11,111 nucleotides of DNA, taken from the NCBI GenBank assembly GCA_003695505.1, contig RFIY01000355.1, positions 1 to 11,111 of the forward strand, read 5' to 3'. The stretch comes from Candidatus Dadabacteria bacterium (GTDB lineage: Bacteria; J088). Shown here one piece after another: positions 1 through 6,652 of this stretch (within the stretch, counting starts at the first letter, position 1; every line of letters begins with the position of its first letter). The notes under the pieces are model-generated. The model worked only from the letters and a program-made list of their open reading frames with translations, ran no database searches and was not told the DNA's origin. The position numbers and the translations under genes are program-made.

Positions 1-37
1 GCGAGCAAGGGGTACATCGAGAAGAGGGAGAAACGCA

Positions 38-583
38 ATGGGGATGCCCATGTCGCTGGAAGAAGACGTTCGCGAGCTCAAGGAACGCGTCGCCTACCTG
101 GATGGCTGGCGCGAGGGCGAGGCGAACCGTTACGCACGCCTCGAAGCAGATATGGCGCAGGTCAAGGAAGAACTGCACCGCCTCGGCGACAAGATCGCCG
201 CGCAGGACAAGCGACTGACTGCCCGGATTGAGACCCTGGATGAGCGCCTGGGCGGCCGGATCGACGCGATGGGCGGCCGGATCGAGGCGCTGGGCGGCCG
301 GATCGAGGCGCTGGATGAGCGGCTGAGCGGCCGCATCGACGCAATGGGTGGCTGTATCGACGCAATGGGAGGCCGTATCGACGCAATGGGAGGCCGTATC
401 GAGGCGCTGGACGAGCGGCTGACCGCCCGGATTGAGGCTCTGGATGAGCGGCTGAGCGGCCGCATCGACAGACTCGACGAGCGCCTCGATGGTACGAATC
501 AGCGCATCGACCGGATGATGTGGTTCATGCTGGCCACGCTGGGTGGTGTGCTGACCAATCTGGTGCTTACGGTGCTGAAGTAG
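38..583 (+). CDS. Repetitive coiled-coil protein with C-terminal membrane anchor, function unknown
   Basis: I do not recognise a named family. The 181-residue product is strongly charged and predicted almost entirely helical. Residues 6-60 form an ordinary coiled coil (EEDVRELKERVAYL, then KEELHRLGDKIAAQDKRL). Residues 61-150 are near-perfect repeats of a 7-residue xxRIxAL/M block, often interrupted by a 4-residue DERL block, so heptad (7) and hendecad (11) periods alternate. Residues 159-180 (WFMLATLGGVLTNLVLTVL) form one hydrophobic helix ending in Lys, so the protein looks tail-anchored with the coiled coil in the cytoplasm. There is no N-terminal signal peptide. The ATG at 38 is chosen because GAGGGAG lies at 24-30, seven bases upstream; in-frame ATGs at 44 and 50 are alternatives. 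It converges on recQ, and its upstream neighbour is outside the window. A structural or scaffolding role is possible, but nothing in the sequence proves one. Confidence 0.75.
   Translation: MGMPMSLEEDVRELKERVAYLDGWREGEANRYARLEADMAQVKEELHRLGDKIAAQDKRLTARIETLDERLGGRIDAMGGRIEALGGRIEALDERLSGRIDAMGGCIDAMGGRIDAMGGRIEALDERLTARIEALDERLSGRIDRLDERLDGTNQRIDRMMWFMLATLGGVLTNLVLTVLK
218..487 (+). repeat. Coding tandem repeats of 21-nt and 33-nt units
   Basis: Within the coiled-coil gene the DNA repeats almost exactly. The 21-nt unit encodes GGRI(D/E)A(M/L). A 12-nt unit encoding DERL is inserted before some copies, giving 33-nt units. The order by residue is 61-67, DERL 68-71, three 7-mers 72-92, DERL 93-96, four 7-mers 97-124, DERL 125-128, 129-135, DERL 136-139, 140-146, DERL 147-150. 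The copies at 104-117 are nearly identical at DNA level (gacgcaatgg recurs), which points to recent duplication. One copy carries Cys106 in place of Arg. All unit lengths are multiples of three, so copy-number change keeps the frame. Confidence 0.9.
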
Positions 584-605
584 GCCGGTACATGTAATCT
601 GCCAG

Positions 606-640
606 CCCGGTTCTGTGCGCCGCAGTGGGGTTCATTTTTT
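606..640 (+). terminator. Possible weak rho-independent terminator of the coiled-coil gene
   Basis: About 23 nt after the stop at 583 there is an imperfect hairpin: CCC (606-608) with GGG and an inner CTG/CAG pair, separated by a small asymmetric loop. It is followed by a T-rich tract with six consecutive Ts at 635-640. The stem is short, so this is a weak call. The rest of the 156-bp gap between the convergent genes shows no other gene. Confidence 0.35.
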
Positions 641-726
641 CTGTCTGCGATCTGCGCTCGGCTGTCGTGGCAAGAGCCGTCGCAGGCAATCGTCTGATCG
701 ATCTGGAGCGGGACAGTCGGTGACGT

Positions 727-741
727 GAGCGCCTTTCGCTC
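727..741. other. Small inverted repeat at the recQ stop codon
   Basis: GAGCG (727-731) and CGCTC (737-741) form a 5-bp stem with a 5-nt loop and include part of the recQ stop codon (740-742 on the minus strand). There is no U-run behind it on the minus strand, so it is not a convincing intrinsic terminator. It could protect the 3' end of the recQ mRNA. Confidence 0.3.
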
Positions 742-2302
742 AGCTCCTGGCTTTACGGATCTCGCGTAGCAGCGTGTCGCCAAACCATTCCAGTTTTTGC
801 GGGCCGATGCCGTAGATCTGCTCCAGCTCTTCCAGTGTCGTCGGTTGACGTTCGGCCAGTTCCCGCAGGGTGCGGTTGCTGAAGATCGCAAACGCGGGGA
901 GCTCCTGCTCGGCGGCGAAGTCCTTGCGCCATTGCTTGAGGTGGCGTTGCAGTTCCAGCGCGTCGCCCGTTAGCGCCTTGCCCTTGTCGACGTCGAGCGT
1001 CAGCTTTTTGGCTTTGCGGACGCGCGCGCGTTTGCTAAGCGATCGTTTCGGTGGCTGATCCATCGTGACCCTCCGTGGTGATTCGAGATCACAGGCATCG
1101 CAATGCCCGCAGGCATCGATGCGTTGCTGGTCGCGGAAGTAGGTCAGAATTCCGGCATGGCGGCATTCGCCACCTTCGGCGTACTGCACGAGCAGGTCGA
1201 GCGCGCGGCGGCGGGCCTCCGCGACGTCGGCCTCGGCGTCCGACTGCTGGATGAACCATTCCTGCAGACGACGGTCCTTGCGGGCGTAGAGCAGCAGGCA
1301 GGTGGAGTCATCGCCATCGCGCCCGGCGCGACCCATCTCCTGATACAGCGACTCGATGTTGGCCGGCATCTGCATGTGGATGACCAGGCGAATGTCCGGG
1401 TGGTCGATGCCCATGCCAAAGGCGTTCGTCGCGGCCAGAATGCGCAATTCTCCGTCACCGAAGCGCTGCTGGGTGCGGTCGCGGATCTCAGGCGCAAGCC
1501 CGGCGTGGTAGTAGCCGCAGCGGTGTCCCTTGCGGCTCAGATGCGCAGACAGTTCCTCGGTCTGCTTGCGCGTGCCGCAATAGACAATGATGCGCCCGTC
1601 AGGGAACTGGTCGATCGCGGCTTCGAGCCAGGCGAGCTTCTCTTCGTCGTTGTGGCACCATTCCACCTGGTAGTACAGGTTGGGACGGTAGAATCCCCAG
1701 ATGTGCCGGTCGGCGCCGGACAGGCCCATCTGGACTTCGATATCGTCGAGTACCTGCGGCGTGGCGGTTGCGGTCAGGCCCAGCATTGGTGTGTCGGGTC
1801 GCCAGTCGCGCAGTTGGCGCAGTTCACGGTAATCGGGTCGAAAGTCGTGACCCCATTGTGAAATGCAGTGCGCCTCGTCGATCGCGACCAGTCCGATTGG
1901 CGCTTTGCGAAACCAGTCGGCGAAACGCGGCGAACGCAGGCGCTCCGGCGCGACATAGAGCAGGAAATGGTCGGCCTCGCTCATGTCGGCAAAGACACGA
2001 CGACGTTCATCCAGTGACAACGCCGAGTGGATCGCGCCGGCTGCGATGCCGCGCTGTCGCAGCGCTTCGACCTGGTCCTGCATCAGCGAAATCAGTGGCG
2101 AGACGACGAGCGTGATGCCGGGGCGCAGCACGGCGGGTAGCTGGTAGCAAAGTGACTTGCCACCACCGGTCGGCATTACGGCGAGTGCATCGCGCCCGGA
2201 CAGCACGGAACCAAGTACGGCGGCCTGGCCCGGGCGCAGCTCGCGAAACCCGAACCGCTCATGCAGGACTGCTTCGACGTCGGTCAGATCTGGTGCGGTC
2301 AT
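740..2302 (-). CDS. recQ: RecQ-family ATP-dependent DNA helicase, short form without winged-helix domain
   Basis: This is a 3'-5' superfamily 2 DNA helicase for repair and recombination intermediates. The 520-residue protein shows the family motifs in order: motif 0 (FRELRPGQAAVL, 19-30), Walker A MPTGGGKS (43-50), SPLISLMQDQ (Ia, 68-77), DEAH 142-145 with the RecQ aromatic loop SQWGHDFRPDYR (148-159), GLTATATP (III), YCGTRK (IV), and V and VI ending in QEMGRAGRDG (321-330). The zinc-module cysteines are Cys380, Cys398, Cys401 and Cys404. An HRDC-like domain follows at about 444-520. Only about 40 basic residues separate zinc module and HRDC, where E. coli RecQ (about 610 residues) has a winged-helix domain of about 110. 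The open frame extends upstream to 3067, but the ATG at 2302 is preferred: it has an AAGGGA ribosome site and starts right before motif 0. It is divergent from the pseudouridine synthase gene. Confidence 0.93.
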   Translation of the reverse strand: MTAPDLTDVEAVLHERFGFRELRPGQAAVLGSVLSGRDALAVMPTGGGKSLCYQLPAVLRPGITLVVSPLISLMQDQVEALRQRGIAAGAIHSALSLDERRRVFADMSEADHFLLYVAPERLRSPRFADWFRKAPIGLVAIDEAHCISQWGHDFRPDYRELRQLRDWRPDTPMLGLTATATPQVLDDIEVQMGLSGADRHIWGFYRPNLYYQVEWCHNDEEKLAWLEAAIDQFPDGRIIVYCGTRKQTEELSAHLSRKGHRCGYYHAGLAPEIRDRTQQRFGDGELRILAATNAFGMGIDHPDIRLVIHMQMPANIESLYQEMGRAGRDGDDSTCLLLYARKDRRLQEWFIQQSDAEADVAEARRRALDLLVQYAEGGECRHAGILTYFRDQQRIDACGHCDACDLESPRRVTMDQPPKRSLSKRARVRKAKKLTLDVDKGKALTGDALELQRHLKQWRKDFAAEQELPAFAIFSNRTLRELAERQPTTLEELEQIYGIGPQKLEWFGDTLLREIRKARS

Positions 2303-2329
2303 GATGTTCCCTTCGCTCCCGTGCGAATC

Positions 2330-2335
2330 ATTGTA
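2330..2335 (-). promoter_or_regulatory. Candidate -10 box for recQ
   Basis: On the minus strand this reads TACAAT, five of six matches to the sigma-70 -10 consensus. It would start transcription near 2323 and give a leader of about 20 nt containing the AAGGGA ribosome site. I see no good -35 box 16-18 bp upstream. Confidence 0.45.
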
Positions 2336-2347
2336 ACCAGACCTCGC

Positions 2348-2353
2348 TATGAT
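2348..2353 (+). promoter_or_regulatory. Candidate -10 box for the pseudouridine synthase operon
   Basis: TATGAT matches the sigma-70 -10 consensus at five of six positions. Transcription would start near 2360, at or next to the ATG codons at 2360 and 2366, so the message could be leaderless or nearly so. No clear -35 box is visible. It lies 12 bp from the opposing recQ -10 box, so the two promoters would compete for polymerase. Confidence 0.4.
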
Positions 2354-2359
2354 GACGGG

Positions 2360-3073
2360 ATGGGTATGGTCATCGATCTGGAGCAGCCGCGACGACTGCT
2401 GGGTGAAGACGGAGAGTGGTCGGTCTGGTACAAACCGTCCGGCCTGTTGTCCGTGCCGGATCGTCTCAACACCGCGCCGACATTGCTCGACTTCGCGCGG
2501 AACGCGGGCGTCGCCTCTCCCCGAACGATTGGACGCCTCGACCGCGCGGCCTGCGGTCTGATGCTGCTCGCCGAGTCCGCGGCCGCCCAGCGGCAGCTGT
2601 CGAACCTCTGGGGCCAGGCCGAGTCCATCAAGTCCTACGATGCGCTCGTACTCGCTCCGCCCCCGTCCCGTACAGGAGCCATCGAGTTGCCGATTGGTCC
2701 GGGACGCCGTGGCGCGGTGCGGGTCGGGCAGGGAAAGCCGGCGCGGACGCGCTACGAAGTCGTTGGGGAGTATGGTGCATATCATCGTATTCGCGTCTGG
2801 ATCGAGACGGGACGCCGCCACCAGATCCGCGCCCATCTCGCGGCGATCGGCGCGCCAATCGTCGGCGATACACGTTATCGGCGACTCGCCTGCCGCGTGG
2901 GTGGTTATGCGGGCAGCGACGTGGCGCCCCGTCCGGCCCGGGTGATTGCGCTCTGCTGTCGGCGGCTGGCGCTTCCGGATGCCGGACTTGATGTCGCACT
3001 GGATGACGTGAGGCTCGAACGTATCTGGAACGACGTCATCGCAACGGCCGACGCCGATTCGGTACAATCATAA
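2360..3073 (+). CDS. RluA-family RNA pseudouridine synthase
   Basis: It should isomerise specific uridines to pseudouridine in rRNA or tRNA; the target cannot be read from the sequence. The 237-residue product has VWYKPSGLLSVPD (22-34), the catalytic motif GRLDRAACGLMLLA with presumed nucleophile Asp61, KSYDALV (91-97) with the conserved Tyr, and the family's RNA-binding core ETGRRHQIRAHL (149-160) followed by GDTRYR. There is no N-terminal S4 domain, so it resembles the short RluA type. Two oddities: the usual Thr-Ser after the catalytic RLD is Ala-Cys, and the usual LHA motif near the C terminus reads IALCCRRL. The start at 2360 (or 2366) is chosen because domain homology begins soon after and a -10 box lies just upstream. 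The open frame reaches back to 2261 inside recQ, which is unlikely to be used. Confidence 0.85.
   Translation: MGMVIDLEQPRRLLGEDGEWSVWYKPSGLLSVPDRLNTAPTLLDFARNAGVASPRTIGRLDRAACGLMLLAESAAAQRQLSNLWGQAESIKSYDALVLAPPPSRTGAIELPIGPGRRGAVRVGQGKPARTRYEVVGEYGAYHRIRVWIETGRRHQIRAHLAAIGAPIVGDTRYRRLACRVGGYAGSDVAPRPARVIALCCRRLALPDAGLDVALDDVRLERIWNDVIATADADSVQS
3063..3068 (+). promoter_or_regulatory. Candidate -10 box for the PP-loop thiolase gene
   Basis: TACAAT (five of six consensus matches) sits inside the last codons of the pseudouridine synthase gene, about 60 bp before the next start. The predicted start near 3075 would give a leader of about 50 nt. The -35 region is poor. Confidence 0.3.
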
Positions 3074-3128
3074 ACAGGGATGCAGCTCCCCGGCGACGGC
3101 AATTCACCACTGTAACGGAAGACTACGA

Positions 3129-4178
3129 ATGAACGGCGACGGCAAACGGCGCACAGCCATCGTACTGCTCAGCGGCGGACTCGATTCGATGCTCGCGGCG
3201 CGGATCATGCAGGACCACGACGTCGACGTGGTCGGCGTACATCTGTATACCGGTCTGTGTATCACCGAGCACAAACGTCGCACCGGACAGCGCGACGGCA
3301 AGGGGCGCATCCCCCAGAATCCGGCTTTTCGCATCGCGGATCAGCTCGGGATCCCGCTCGAGGTGCTGGATATTTCCGATACCTACCTCGACGTGATTAC
3401 GAAGCCGAAGTACGGTCGCGGCTCGGGCGTCAACCCGTGCAAAGATTGCCGCATCCATATGTTCGAGCGCGCCGATCAGTTCCGGCGCGAAATCGGCGCC
3501 GATTTCATCGTGACCGGTGAAGTGCTCGGCCAGCGGCCGATGAGTCAGGTCAAACCCAATCTGGAATTCATCCACAAGCGCACCGGGATCGAGGATCTGA
3601 TCCTGATGCCGTTGTCGGCGAAGCTCTTGCCACCGACGCTGCCCGAGCGCGAAGGCTGGGTCGACCGCGAGCGGCTGTACGCGATCAGTGGACGCAGCCG
3701 CAAGCCGCAGCTCGAACTCGTGCGCAAGTTCGGGATCGACGAGTTCGAGCAGCCGGCCGGTGGTTGCTGTTTCCTGACCGACGAGAACTACGCGCGCAAG
3801 TTTCGTGACCTGTTCACGTTCGACCCCGATCGGCGGCTCGATCTGGAAGACGTGATCCTGCTCGGCGTCGGACGACATTTCCGCACCTCCGAGCGCGCGA
3901 AGGTCGTCGTCGGTCGATATGCCGAAGAGAATGCGGTCATCGAGCGCCATGCCGGCGGGCGACCGCTGCTGGTCCCGGCGTGCGTCAATGGTCCGACGGC
4001 GGTCGTGATCGGCGTGCCGGAGCCGGATGAGCTCGAACTGATGGCGCGCATTGTCGCCCGGTACAGCGCAGGGCGCGATCAGCCGGCCGTCGATATCGAA
4101 GTGCGGCGCCCCGGCGCCACGGAAATCCTCACTGTTCCCCCGGTCGTGCTCGACGAGGTCGAGCCGATGCGTGTCTGA
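3129..4178 (+). CDS. PP-loop ATPase, MnmA/ThiI-like predicted tRNA thiolase
   Basis: The protein (349 aa) has an N-terminal adenylation domain with the PP-loop SGGLDS (15-20), typical of enzymes that activate tRNA uridine for sulfur insertion. A central VNPCKDCR segment (Cys104, Cys107) and PAGGCCFLTDENYARKF (Cys213, Cys214) occupy the places of the two catalytic cysteines of MnmA (NPC..C and GxCF motifs). TGEVLGQRPMSQ lies between them. This is not canonical MnmA: the motifs differ and the C-terminal 110 residues are not the MnmA beta-barrel. They may be an NFACT-R-like RNA-binding domain, but I am not certain. It is often annotated loosely as a tRNA methyltransferase or ThiI-like protein; the tRNA position modified is unknown. 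GGAAG at 3117-3121 supports the start. The Fe-S carrier gene follows after 35 bp. Confidence 0.8.
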   Translation: MNGDGKRRTAIVLLSGGLDSMLAARIMQDHDVDVVGVHLYTGLCITEHKRRTGQRDGKGRIPQNPAFRIADQLGIPLEVLDISDTYLDVITKPKYGRGSGVNPCKDCRIHMFERADQFRREIGADFIVTGEVLGQRPMSQVKPNLEFIHKRTGIEDLILMPLSAKLLPPTLPEREGWVDRERLYAISGRSRKPQLELVRKFGIDEFEQPAGGCCFLTDENYARKFRDLFTFDPDRRLDLEDVILLGVGRHFRTSERAKVVVGRYAEENAVIERHAGGRPLLVPACVNGPTAVVIGVPEPDELELMARIVARYSAGRDQPAVDIEVRRPGATEILTVPPVVLDEVEPMRV

Positions 4179-4213
4179 ACCGGCTCCAACGTTTCTGCCT
4201 GAAAGGTACCCCG

Positions 4214-5335
4214 ATGTCCAGTACACCGCCCACCGAAACCGAGATCCTCGATATTTTGCGGCAGATTCGCTATCCCAATCTCGATCGCGATATCGTCGAA
4301 TATGGCGTGGTCCAGGGCGTCGAGATTCGTCCGGACGCCGTTGTCGTCACGCTGGAGATCCTGACGCGTGACAATGCAACGCCCGAGCTGCTGCGGCGCG
4401 ACGTCGAGGCCGCGCTGCGCAATGCAGGCTACAACCCGGTCGTCGACGCACGCGTCAAACAGTTCCCACGCGTGTCGCCGGATGCGGGTCAGCAGGCGCC
4501 GCCGGCCGCCGCCGGGCCGCACGGAACCAGCCCAGATCCGTTCGCCGATCGCCAGCGACTGCCGGGCGTCCGCTATGTGCTGGCCGTATCCAGCGGCAAG
4601 GGCGGCGTGGGCAAGAGCACCATCGCCGTCAATCTCGCACTGGCGCTGAAATTCCGTGGCCTCAACGTCGGCCTGCTCGACGCCGACATTTACGGTCCGA
4701 GCCAGCCGATCATGCTCGGGCTGAAAGACGTCGAAGTCATCGCCGACGAGCAACGTCGCATCTACCCGATTGAGGTCCATGGCCTCAAGACCATTTCGAT
4801 CGGCTACCTGATCGAGGACGGTCAGCCGGTGATCTGGCGCGGCCCGCTGGTGATGAAAACGATCGAACAGTTCCTGCGCGGTGTGGCCTGGGGGACCCTC
4901 GACGTTCTGGTCGTCGACCTGCCGCCGGGGACAGGGGATGCGCAACTTTCGCTGGTACAGAAGACACCGATCGATGGCGCGATCATCGTCACGACACCCG
5001 CGGATGTTGCGCTGGCCGACGTCGTGCGCGGACACGCCATGTTCGAAAGCGTCGATGTGCCGACGTTGGGGATCATCGAAAACATGAGCTATTTTGTTTG
5101 CGACAACTGTGACAAGCGCCACGAGCTGTTCAGTCATGGAGGCGGGCGCCAGGCAGCAGAGGAGCGCGGGCTGCCATTCCTTGGGGAATTGCCACTGGAT
5201 CCGACCATTGCGTCGGGTTCCGATGCGGGCAAGCCGATTGTCGTCGATCAGCCCAGCTCGCCACAGGCAGATGCCTTCCATGACATCGCGGGCAAGGTGC
5301 TTGAGCTGCTCGAGCAGCAGGTTGACCTGAAGTAG
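4214..5335 (+). CDS. apbC: Mrp/ApbC iron-sulfur cluster carrier ATPase
   Basis: It binds and transfers 4Fe-4S clusters to target proteins in the cytoplasm. The 373-residue product has an N-terminal MIP18/DUF59 domain (about 7-85), a Pro/Ala-rich linker (about 90-112), and a ParA/MinD-type P-loop domain. The deviant Walker A is SSGKGGVGKS (126-135). LLDADIYGPSQP (154-165) is the Mrp signature and VVDLPPGTGD (233-242) is Walker B. ENMSYFVCDNCDKR supplies the cluster-binding CxxC (Cys296, Cys299). It is full length. AAAGG at 4202-4206, seven bases upstream, fixes the ATG. In the DUF59 domain the usual Asp-Pro-Glu turn reads YPNLDRD, a mild divergence. It lies 35 bp downstream of the thiolase gene, probably in the same transcript. 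Confidence 0.95.
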   Translation: MSSTPPTETEILDILRQIRYPNLDRDIVEYGVVQGVEIRPDAVVVTLEILTRDNATPELLRRDVEAALRNAGYNPVVDARVKQFPRVSPDAGQQAPPAAAGPHGTSPDPFADRQRLPGVRYVLAVSSGKGGVGKSTIAVNLALALKFRGLNVGLLDADIYGPSQPIMLGLKDVEVIADEQRRIYPIEVHGLKTISIGYLIEDGQPVIWRGPLVMKTIEQFLRGVAWGTLDVLVVDLPPGTGDAQLSLVQKTPIDGAIIVTTPADVALADVVRGHAMFESVDVPTLGIIENMSYFVCDNCDKRHELFSHGGGRQAAEERGLPFLGELPLDPTIASGSDAGKPIVVDQPSSPQADAFHDIAGKVLELLEQQVDLK

Positions 5336-5374
5336 GCCGCGTCCGCTGCGCTGATCCCTGGTCTGGAGGCTTCT

Positions 5375-5929
5375 GTGCCGGAACTGTCGGATTTCGAAAA
5401 CGTGCTCATCGAAGTCGGGCGGTTGAATCGAGCGCAGAGCCGGGCGCTGGAGCGGGGGAAGATCGTTCAGTCGCGCCTGCGTGCAGCAGGGATCGATGGC
5501 GCTCAGGCATTGGTACGGCTCTCTTACACGCCCGAGCAGATCTGGGAAGTGATCGCCGATTACGCGTCGTTCCCGCGCTGGATGCATGGGGTTCGCGACA
5601 TTCCCTCGGTCGAGTGGACAACGGCGGAGACGGCCCGCGTGGCCTACGTCATGCAGGGGCCATTTCGCGATGTGCGCTATACCCTGATTCGCAGTCACCA
5701 GAAACCCGAACGGGTACGCTGGACGCGCCACAGTGGAGACTTGGCCGGTATCTGGGGCGGGTACGATCTGATGCCCGAGACCGCCGGAACGCTGGTACGC
5801 TACTGGACATTCGTCGATCCGGGTTTTCGGGTGCCGGCGCCTGTACGTGCGTTCTTTACGTCGCGTGGCATCGAGCAGCTGCTTGCGTCTGCCCGTAATG
5901 AGATCGTACGACGGCATGGTGACATGTGA
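5375..5929 (+). CDS. START-like (SRPBCC) domain protein
   Basis: The fold is a helix-grip hydrophobic-ligand-binding domain; the ligand is unknown. The 184-residue protein has a charged N-terminal helix (about 5-38) and then the SRPBCC domain from about 43. It opens with the typical ALVRLSYTPEQIWEVIADY and FPRWMHGV segments and continues through an alternating beta pattern (VAYVMQGPFRDVRYTL, WTRHSGDLAGIWGGYDL, LVRYWTFVDPG). A long C-terminal helix (153-180) closes the cavity. No signal peptide or membrane segment is seen, so it should be cytosolic. The GTG start at 5375 is supported by GGAGG at 5365-5369. It lies 39 bp after apbC, and its stop overlaps the start of the VTT membrane gene, so the two are probably translated together. 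It could relate to the COQ10 or polyketide-cyclase branch. Confidence 0.8.
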   Translation: MPELSDFENVLIEVGRLNRAQSRALERGKIVQSRLRAAGIDGAQALVRLSYTPEQIWEVIADYASFPRWMHGVRDIPSVEWTTAETARVAYVMQGPFRDVRYTLIRSHQKPERVRWTRHSGDLAGIWGGYDLMPETAGTLVRYWTFVDPGFRVPAPVRAFFTSRGIEQLLASARNEIVRRHGDM

Positions 5930-6591
5930 ACCGCCTGCGGCTGCTGGCCATCCTGCTCTTTGTCGGGGCCGCGGTCGGCGCGGCCATCCTGCTGCTGGCC
6001 GGCGATGAGGTCGAAATCGTCCTGCAGCGTGTCCTCGCGGAACCGCCGGATCCGTCCCGGGCGCACATCGCCATGATCGTCCTGTCGCTGCTGCTCGTCG
6101 CCGGCGGTGTCGTGATTTACCCGATTGCGGTCGTGATCGTCGTTGGCGCGGCATTGTTCGGTGTCGATGTGGCACTGTGGACTTACCCTGCCACACTGGC
6201 CGGCGCCGTTGTCGGCTGGCTGCTCGGGCGCGCAGTCGGTGAGGGCTCCCTGGAGCGATTTCCTCCCGGTGCCGTGCGGCGCCTGTTTGAGCTGGTGCAG
6301 CGCTTTCCGGTGCTGAGCGCGCTGCTGGCGCGGTGCGTGCCCGGGCTGCCCTTTGCGTTGCAAAACACCGGTCTCGGCGCCGCCGGTGTGGCATGGTGGC
6401 CATACCTGGGCGGGACGGCGGTGGGTATCGCAGTGACGCACAGCGTATTCGTTGCCAGTGGCGCGGCGGCCAGCTCGTTGCTTGCCGAGGTCAGGCACGC
6501 GATTGTTTCGGGATGGATCGGTATCGGGGTGGTCGTCGTGATTGCGGTCGTTCTCTGGCGGCAGTCCACCGGTGCGGTGCCGGCCGACTGA
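5926..6591 (+). CDS. VTT/DedA-family (TVP38/TMEM64-like) membrane protein
   Basis: The 221-residue integral membrane protein has hydrophobic helices at about 4-25, 48-78, 84-105, 157-180 and 193-211. The VTT signature is present: a Gly-rich helix GAVVGWLLGRAVG (93-105), then RFPVLSALLARCVPGLPFAL (126-144) with Arg136 and the Pro-x-x-Pro-Phe pattern, then a Gly/Ala-rich helix. Family members include DedA-type transporters and lipid scramblases or flippases that recycle undecaprenyl phosphate or move phospholipids; the substrate here is unknown. The GTG start (5926-5928) overlaps the TGA of the START-like gene (5927-5929), which implies translational coupling. An ATG at 5924 is in a different frame. 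The gene ends just before the yceI-like promoter. Confidence 0.85.
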   Translation: MNRLRLLAILLFVGAAVGAAILLLAGDEVEIVLQRVLAEPPDPSRAHIAMIVLSLLLVAGGVVIYPIAVVIVVGAALFGVDVALWTYPATLAGAVVGWLLGRAVGEGSLERFPPGAVRRLFELVQRFPVLSALLARCVPGLPFALQNTGLGAAGVAWWPYLGGTAVGIAVTHSVFVASGAAASSLLAEVRHAIVSGWIGIGVVVVIAVVLWRQSTGAVPAD

Positions 6592-6592
6592 T

Positions 6593-6618
6593 TTGTGACA
6601 TCGCTGCCGCGCTATAAT
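6593..6618 (+). promoter_or_regulatory. Promoter of the yceI-like gene with perfect -10 box
   Basis: TATAAT at 6613-6618 matches the sigma-70 -10 consensus fully, right after the preceding stop at 6591. The nearest -35-like hexamer, TTGTGA at 6593-6598, is only 14 bp away, shorter than the optimum of 17. The predicted start near 6625 gives a leader of about 28 nt with a GGAG ribosome site. Confidence 0.6.
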
Positions 6619-6652
6619 GACCCACGCGGACAACAAAACCTGGAGTGTCACG

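Noticed and set aside
218-487. CRISPR array or non-coding tandem repeat
   Set aside because: The repeats are in frame, multiples of three, without spacers, and encode a regular coiled coil.
1103-1861. 252-codon open frame on the plus strand inside recQ
   Set aside because: It lies opposite helicase motifs that are clearly under selection, and it has no family features.
2303-3067. Upstream extension of the recQ frame by 255 codons
   Set aside because: The added sequence is non-domain shadow sequence opposite the pseudouridine synthase. The ATG at 2302 has a ribosome site and starts at motif 0.
3123-4226. 367-codon open frame on the minus strand exactly opposite the PP-loop thiolase gene
   Set aside because: It mirrors the thiolase gene almost end to end and has no recognisable motif, whereas the plus strand has the PP-loop and conserved cysteines.
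4079-6403. 774-codon open frame on the minus strand opposite apbC, the START-like and VTT genes
   Set aside because: Its translation is low-complexity, Arg/His/Pro-rich and shows no domain. The plus strand has three recognised families with good ribosome sites. It is a codon-bias shadow.
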